A stretch of DNA of 9,345 nt. Origin: Terriglobia bacterium. GTDB lineage: Bacteria > Acidobacteriota > Terriglobia > UBA7540. The notes beneath the pieces are model-generated. The model was not told the DNA's origin. It saw only the letters and a program-made list of their open reading frames with translations, and did no database searches. Shown piece after piece: positions 6,378 to 9,345 of the stretch. The stretch is taken from positions 1 to 9,345 of the forward strand of contig JASHTR010000242.1 of assembly GCA_030040455.1 (NCBI GenBank), in the 5' to 3' direction. A program made the position numbers and the translations under genes. Within the stretch, counting starts at the first letter, position 1; each line of letters starts with the position of its first letter.

Positions 6378-8645
6378 TCACGGAACGCGGATGGTTTCCT
6401 GTTTTTCGATGCGGATCTCAGAGAGTTCGCTGATCAGGCTCGCCGCCCACCGATAGATGTTCTGGTCTCTTATCATGCGCCGCATACGCTGCATTCGCGC
6501 GCTTCGTTCTTCTGGGTCCATCTCGAGGGCATAATAGATCGCGCTCGCCAGTTGCTCCGTATCGTAAGGATTCACAATGAGGGCATCCCGCAGCTCGCGG
6601 GAGGCGCCGGTGAAACGGCTCAGGACGAGCGTGCCTTGTTCATCGTCGCGGGCGGCCACGAACTCTTTGGCGACCAGATTCATTCCATCATGCAGCGAAG
6701 TCACCAGGCAAAGATCCGCCGCGCGATAGTAGCGCTCAATTTCCCTGTGGCTATGGTGCCGGCTCAGGAAAACGATGGGCTTCCAGTTTGCAGTCTGAAA
6801 TCTCCAATTGATTCGGTCGGCCTCGGCCTCCACGTCTGCCAGCAGGTCGTGGTAGCGCTTGATGTGCGTCCGGCTGGGTGCCCCAATCTCCACAAACGTG
6901 AATTTCGTCTTATAACCGGGGTATTTCTCCATGAAGCGCTCGATGCCCCGGAAACGCTCCAGGATTCCCTTGGTGTAATCCACGCGGTCAACGCCAATGC
7001 CCATAAAGGCGGCTTCAACACCAAGCTCTCGCAGCAGTGCCCGCCGCTCGAGATAAACGGCGCCGTTCGCGGGAGCCGAAGGCGACTCCGCCTTCTCATG
7101 GAAATCCACGCTGATCGGAAACGGGCGCACCAGCGTCCGGTGTCCACGGCGGTTTACGGCGAAGCGCTCCCAGTCGGTGCGCGATTCGAGCGCACGATCG
7201 ACGGTCTCGAGAAAGTTATTACAATGGGACTGGATGTGAAATCCGATGAGGTCGGCACCCAGCAATCCTTCCAGAAGCTCCCGCTGCCAGGGACAGATGC
7301 CGAACGCCTCGGCGTTGGGCCAGGGAATGTGCCAGAAGATGGCGACACGGCAAGAAGGGCGCTGGTCCTTGATCAGCCGGGGCAGCAGCGCAAAGTGGTA
7401 ATCCTGGATCAGCAGCATCGGCTGCTCTGCGTCTTTCATCTCCTCGAGAACGGCGTCAGCAAATTTCTGATTGACGACTCGATAAAAGGCCCAGTCTTCA
7501 GCGCGGAAGGTGGGGCGCGTGTGGGCGATGTGGCAGAGAGGCCACAGCCCTTCGTTGGCGAAGCCGTAGTAATAGCCTTCAATTTCTTCTTTGCTCAGCC
7601 AGACGCGCCGCAGCGTGTAATGCGGGTCTTCGGGAGGAACGCGAAGGCGGTCGCGCCCGTCAACCGTTTCGCGGTCCGCATCGCCACCCCCATGCGCGAT
7701 CCACGTTCCGTCGGTCGCGCGGAGAATCGGCTCGAGAGCAGTCACCAGGCCGCTGGCAGGAACCATGTACACAATTTCCTTCCCTTGATGAAGGTGCTCG
7801 TAAGGTTCCCGATTGGAAACGGCAAACAACCGATTATCTTCCAGCTTGGTCTCAACGAAAACGCGCAGCCGCTCGGAAGTCCAAAGAGATTCGGCAGTGG
7901 CTCGAAGGCGAGCTTCCTCTTCCGCGGCGGCCTGGGCTGCCGCCAGGCTCCGCGCCAGGTGGTTTGCCTCGCGCGCCAGCGGCTTGAACATGTCTCCCTC
8001 GGGAAGCGGAGGATGCGAGGAGGCCCGGCCCTCGCGCATATCCTGCATCCACTCCGCCATTTTGGTGATGCGGCCGATCATCATCCAGCGGATCACGAGC
8101 AAGGTAATCATGGCGATAATCAGCATCTCAACGAGGATGCGTATAAACGTCTGCCGCCACATGGACGCGCTCTGCGCATCGATGGTGCTTGCATCGACGA
8201 AGACAGCCAGCACGCCATCTATCTTTTGATCCTGGTGCAAAGGGAGAGCGTAGGCGTAGGTCAGCTTATGGCTCAGCGTGAGAAATTGGCCTGAACCGTG
8301 ATCTTTAGCAATCGCCTGGTCCACCGCTGCCGGGACGGTCTTCAGCGTCTGAACGACTCCCGAGTCGGTGGCCAGCAATTTCCCGCGATCGTCGTAAACC
8401 ACCACTCCTGCCAGGTCGGCCCGATTGCCATAGCCTGCAACCATCCGTTGAAGATACCGGTGCGATCGTATCTCCGTGAGAGGCTCGACGCTGACGCTCA
8501 TGCTCTCCGCGAGCACCTCCGAGCGCTTTGCGACTTCCTGCTTCAGGGCGCGCTTCTCCGCCCTTACCTGGTAGATGGCGAAAAGGTAGGAAACAACCGC
8601 AATACCTGCGATCAGCGAAATAATCAGGAAGAGCCGGATGCGCAT
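6378..8645 (-). CDS. otsA: Membrane-anchored sensor-HAMP trehalose-6-phosphate synthase (GT20)
   Basis: Makes trehalose-6-phosphate from UDP-glucose (or another NDP-glucose) and glucose-6-phosphate. It has 755 residues against about 470 in E. coli OtsA. The first ~270 form a receptor-like module: TM1 at about 5-24; an extracytoplasmic segment 25-166 with Cache/PAS-like strands ([16 protein letters not shown] near 81-96, [12 protein letters not shown] 142-153); TM2 at about 168-190; a HAMP-like segment at about 190-235 (MREGR, then [15 protein letters not shown]); and an Ala/Glu-rich coiled coil to about 268. GT20 follows with the expected catalytic residues: Arg279 (SNRE), ASGLVTAL 297-304, Tyr and Trp in [12 protein letters not shown] (358-369), Asp415 (QDYH), His439 (WHIPWP), Arg554 and Lys559 (DRVDYTKG), and Asp653 and Glu661 ([11 protein letters not shown]). 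ATG 8645 starts just before TM1, with no clear ribosome site. otsB next door supports a trehalose product; a glucosylglycerol-phosphate-like specificity is the alternative. Confidence 0.93.
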   Translation of the reverse strand: MRIRLFLIISLIAGIAVVSYLFAIYQVRAEKRALKQEVAKRSEVLAESMSVSVEPLTEIRSHRYLQRMVAGYGNRADLAGVVVYDDRGKLLATDSGVVQTLKTVPAAVDQAIAKDHGSGQFLTLSHKLTYAYALPLHQDQKIDGVLAVFVDASTIDAQSASMWRQTFIRILVEMLIIAMITLLVIRWMMIGRITKMAEWMQDMREGRASSHPPLPEGDMFKPLAREANHLARSLAAAQAAAEEEARLRATAESLWTSERLRVFVETKLEDNRLFAVSNREPYEHLHQGKEIVYMVPASGLVTALEPILRATDGTWIAHGGGDADRETVDGRDRLRVPPEDPHYTLRRVWLSKEEIEGYYYGFANEGLWPLCHIAHTRPTFRAEDWAFYRVVNQKFADAVLEEMKDAEQPMLLIQDYHFALLPRLIKDQRPSCRVAIFWHIPWPNAEAFGICPWQRELLEGLLGADLIGFHIQSHCNNFLETVDRALESRTDWERFAVNRRGHRTLVRPFPISVDFHEKAESPSAPANGAVYLERRALLRELGVEAAFMGIGVDRVDYTKGILERFRGIERFMEKYPGYKTKFTFVEIGAPSRTHIKRYHDLLADVEAEADRINWRFQTANWKPIVFLSRHHSHREIERYYRAADLCLVTSLHDGMNLVAKEFVAARDDEQGTLVLSRFTGASRELRDALIVNPYDTEQLASAIYYALEMDPEERSARMQRMRRMIRDQNIYRWAASLISELSEIRIEKQETIRVP

Positions 8646-8670
8646 ATCTTAATATTACAACGCGACGTCT

Positions 8671-9345
8671 TTATTGCGCGCACCAGCCGCCGTCAATGAG
8701 GATGTCGGTCCCGGTGATGAAGCCCGCCGCTTCCGAGCAAAGATAAAGCGCGAGCGCGCCGACCTCTTCCACTTTCCCCCAGCGTCCCACCGGGATGCGC
8801 GAAGTGAATTGCTCGCGGATCTCAGGATTGCTCAGAAGAGGAACGTTCATCTCGGTCGCAAACGGCCCCGGGCTGATGCCGTTGACCGTGATGTCTTCTC
8901 TCGCAACCTCAAGAGCCAGAGCCCGCGTCAACCCCAGCAAACCCGCCTTGCTGGCCGCATAGGCCGTCCGGTTCGGCAGCGCGACGTGGCTCATTGTGGA
9001 GGTGATGTTGATAATCCGGCCATACCCGTGACCCTTCATGAAAGGTAGAAAAGCGCGACAGAGTAGAAAAGGCGCCACAAGGTTGGTGTCGATAACGCGC
9101 CTCCAGTCTGCCGGCGCGAAATCCGTCGTAGGGTTCCGCACGTTTACGCCAGCATTGTTTACAAGGATGTGCACCTTGCTCCATCGGGCCGTAACGGCAG
9201 TTGCAAGGCGCTCGACCTGTTCTTCTTTGGAAATATCGGCCGGAAACACTTCCGCCGCTCCGTCGCCTCCCCTTATTTCCTCCGCCGTCTGCTCGAGTTG
9301 AGGGGAGCTTCTCGCCACGAGCGCAATCTGCGCTCCGGCCTGGGC
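8671..9345 (-). CDS. SDR family NAD(P)-dependent oxidoreductase (N-terminus outside window)
   Basis: Classical short-chain dehydrogenase. The frame is open to the right edge, so the GTG at 9318 is internal (it continues upstream as AQAGAQIAL, the second Rossmann strand). 224 residues are visible; the missing first ~20-30 should hold the TGxxxGIG cofactor motif. Visible motifs: acidic Asp in ADIS (residue 37), NNAG (63-66), the active-site Asn in DTNL (88), catalytic Ser116, Tyr129 and Lys133 (ITSTMS...YAASK, with Ser and Tyr 13 apart), and SPGPFATEM. The C-terminus GTDILIDGGW is typical of gluconate-5-dehydrogenase and 3-oxoacyl-ACP-reductase-like members. The substrate cannot be told; a sugar or sugar-acid alcohol is plausible. 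The stop lies 25 bases before otsA in the same direction, so both are probably cotranscribed. Confidence 0.9.
   Translation of the reverse strand, partial: AQAGAQIALVARSSPQLEQTAEEIRGGDGAAEVFPADISKEEQVERLATAVTARWSKVHILVNNAGVNVRNPTTDFAPADWRRVIDTNLVAPFLLCRAFLPFMKGHGYGRIINITSTMSHVALPNRTAYAASKAGLLGLTRALALEVAREDITVNGISPGPFATEMNVPLLSNPEIREQFTSRIPVGRWGKVEEVGALALYLCSEAAGFITGTDILIDGGWCAQ

Noticed and set aside
6246..8294. 682-residue open frame on the plus strand opposite otsA and the start of otsB
   Set aside because: It is antisense to two well-identified genes, its translation matches no family I know, and it has no ribosome site. Such long antisense frames arise from GC-rich codon bias.
8645..8680. 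TAATAT (8657-8652, minus strand) as a -10 for a leaderless otsA transcript
   Set aside because: It matches only 4 of 6 bases, and the -35 position reads CGCGCA. The short gap to the SDR gene makes cotranscription the simpler reading.

Overview
This is a GC-rich (by eye about 57-60%) bacterial chromosomal window with nine protein-coding genes, two of them cut by the window edges. I see no rRNA, tRNA, CRISPR array, insertion sequence or phage gene. The gene set suggests a heterotrophic soil-type bacterium, and Acidobacteriota is my best guess. The reasons are a Tat-exported sugar-isomerase-like TIM barrel, a DgoD-type sugar-acid dehydratase, a long membrane-anchored trehalose-phosphate synthase and a dispersed palindrome of the GAGCG-AGCGAAG type. 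This assignment is inference from gene style, not from a marker gene.

Left part, plus strand (1-3063). The C-terminal third of a galactonate dehydratase (dgoD) is followed by a 280-base intergenic stretch with a REP-like imperfect palindrome. Next come a Tat-signal sugar phosphate isomerase/epimerase-like protein and a metal-dependent cyclase/formamidase-family hydrolase. These three look like part of a sugar-acid or carbohydrate-derivative catabolic locus. A separate 95-residue four-cysteine zinc-ribbon protein follows, with its own sigma70-like promoter.

Right part, minus strand (9345-3113). The genes are read from the right edge leftward: a short-chain dehydrogenase (N-terminus outside the window), otsA, otsB, then after a 204-base gap a SpoU/TrmH-family RNA 2'-O-methyltransferase and rarA. 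The SDR-otsA gap is 25 bases, the otsA-otsB gap is 1 base, and the methyltransferase stop abuts the rarA start. The layout therefore suggests one trehalose transcription unit and one RNA-modification/replication-maintenance unit. The plus and minus genes converge at 3063/3113 with 49 bases between them.

The most notable item is otsA. All recognisable GT20 trehalose-6-phosphate synthase catalytic residues are present, but the enzyme is preceded by about 270 residues laid out like a chemoreceptor or histidine kinase input module: TM1, extracytoplasmic Cache/PAS-like segment, TM2, HAMP and a coiled coil. It reads as a one-component receptor whose output is trehalose-6-phosphate synthesis, with the phosphatase OtsB encoded directly behind it. 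No gene-free stretch exceeds 300 bases.
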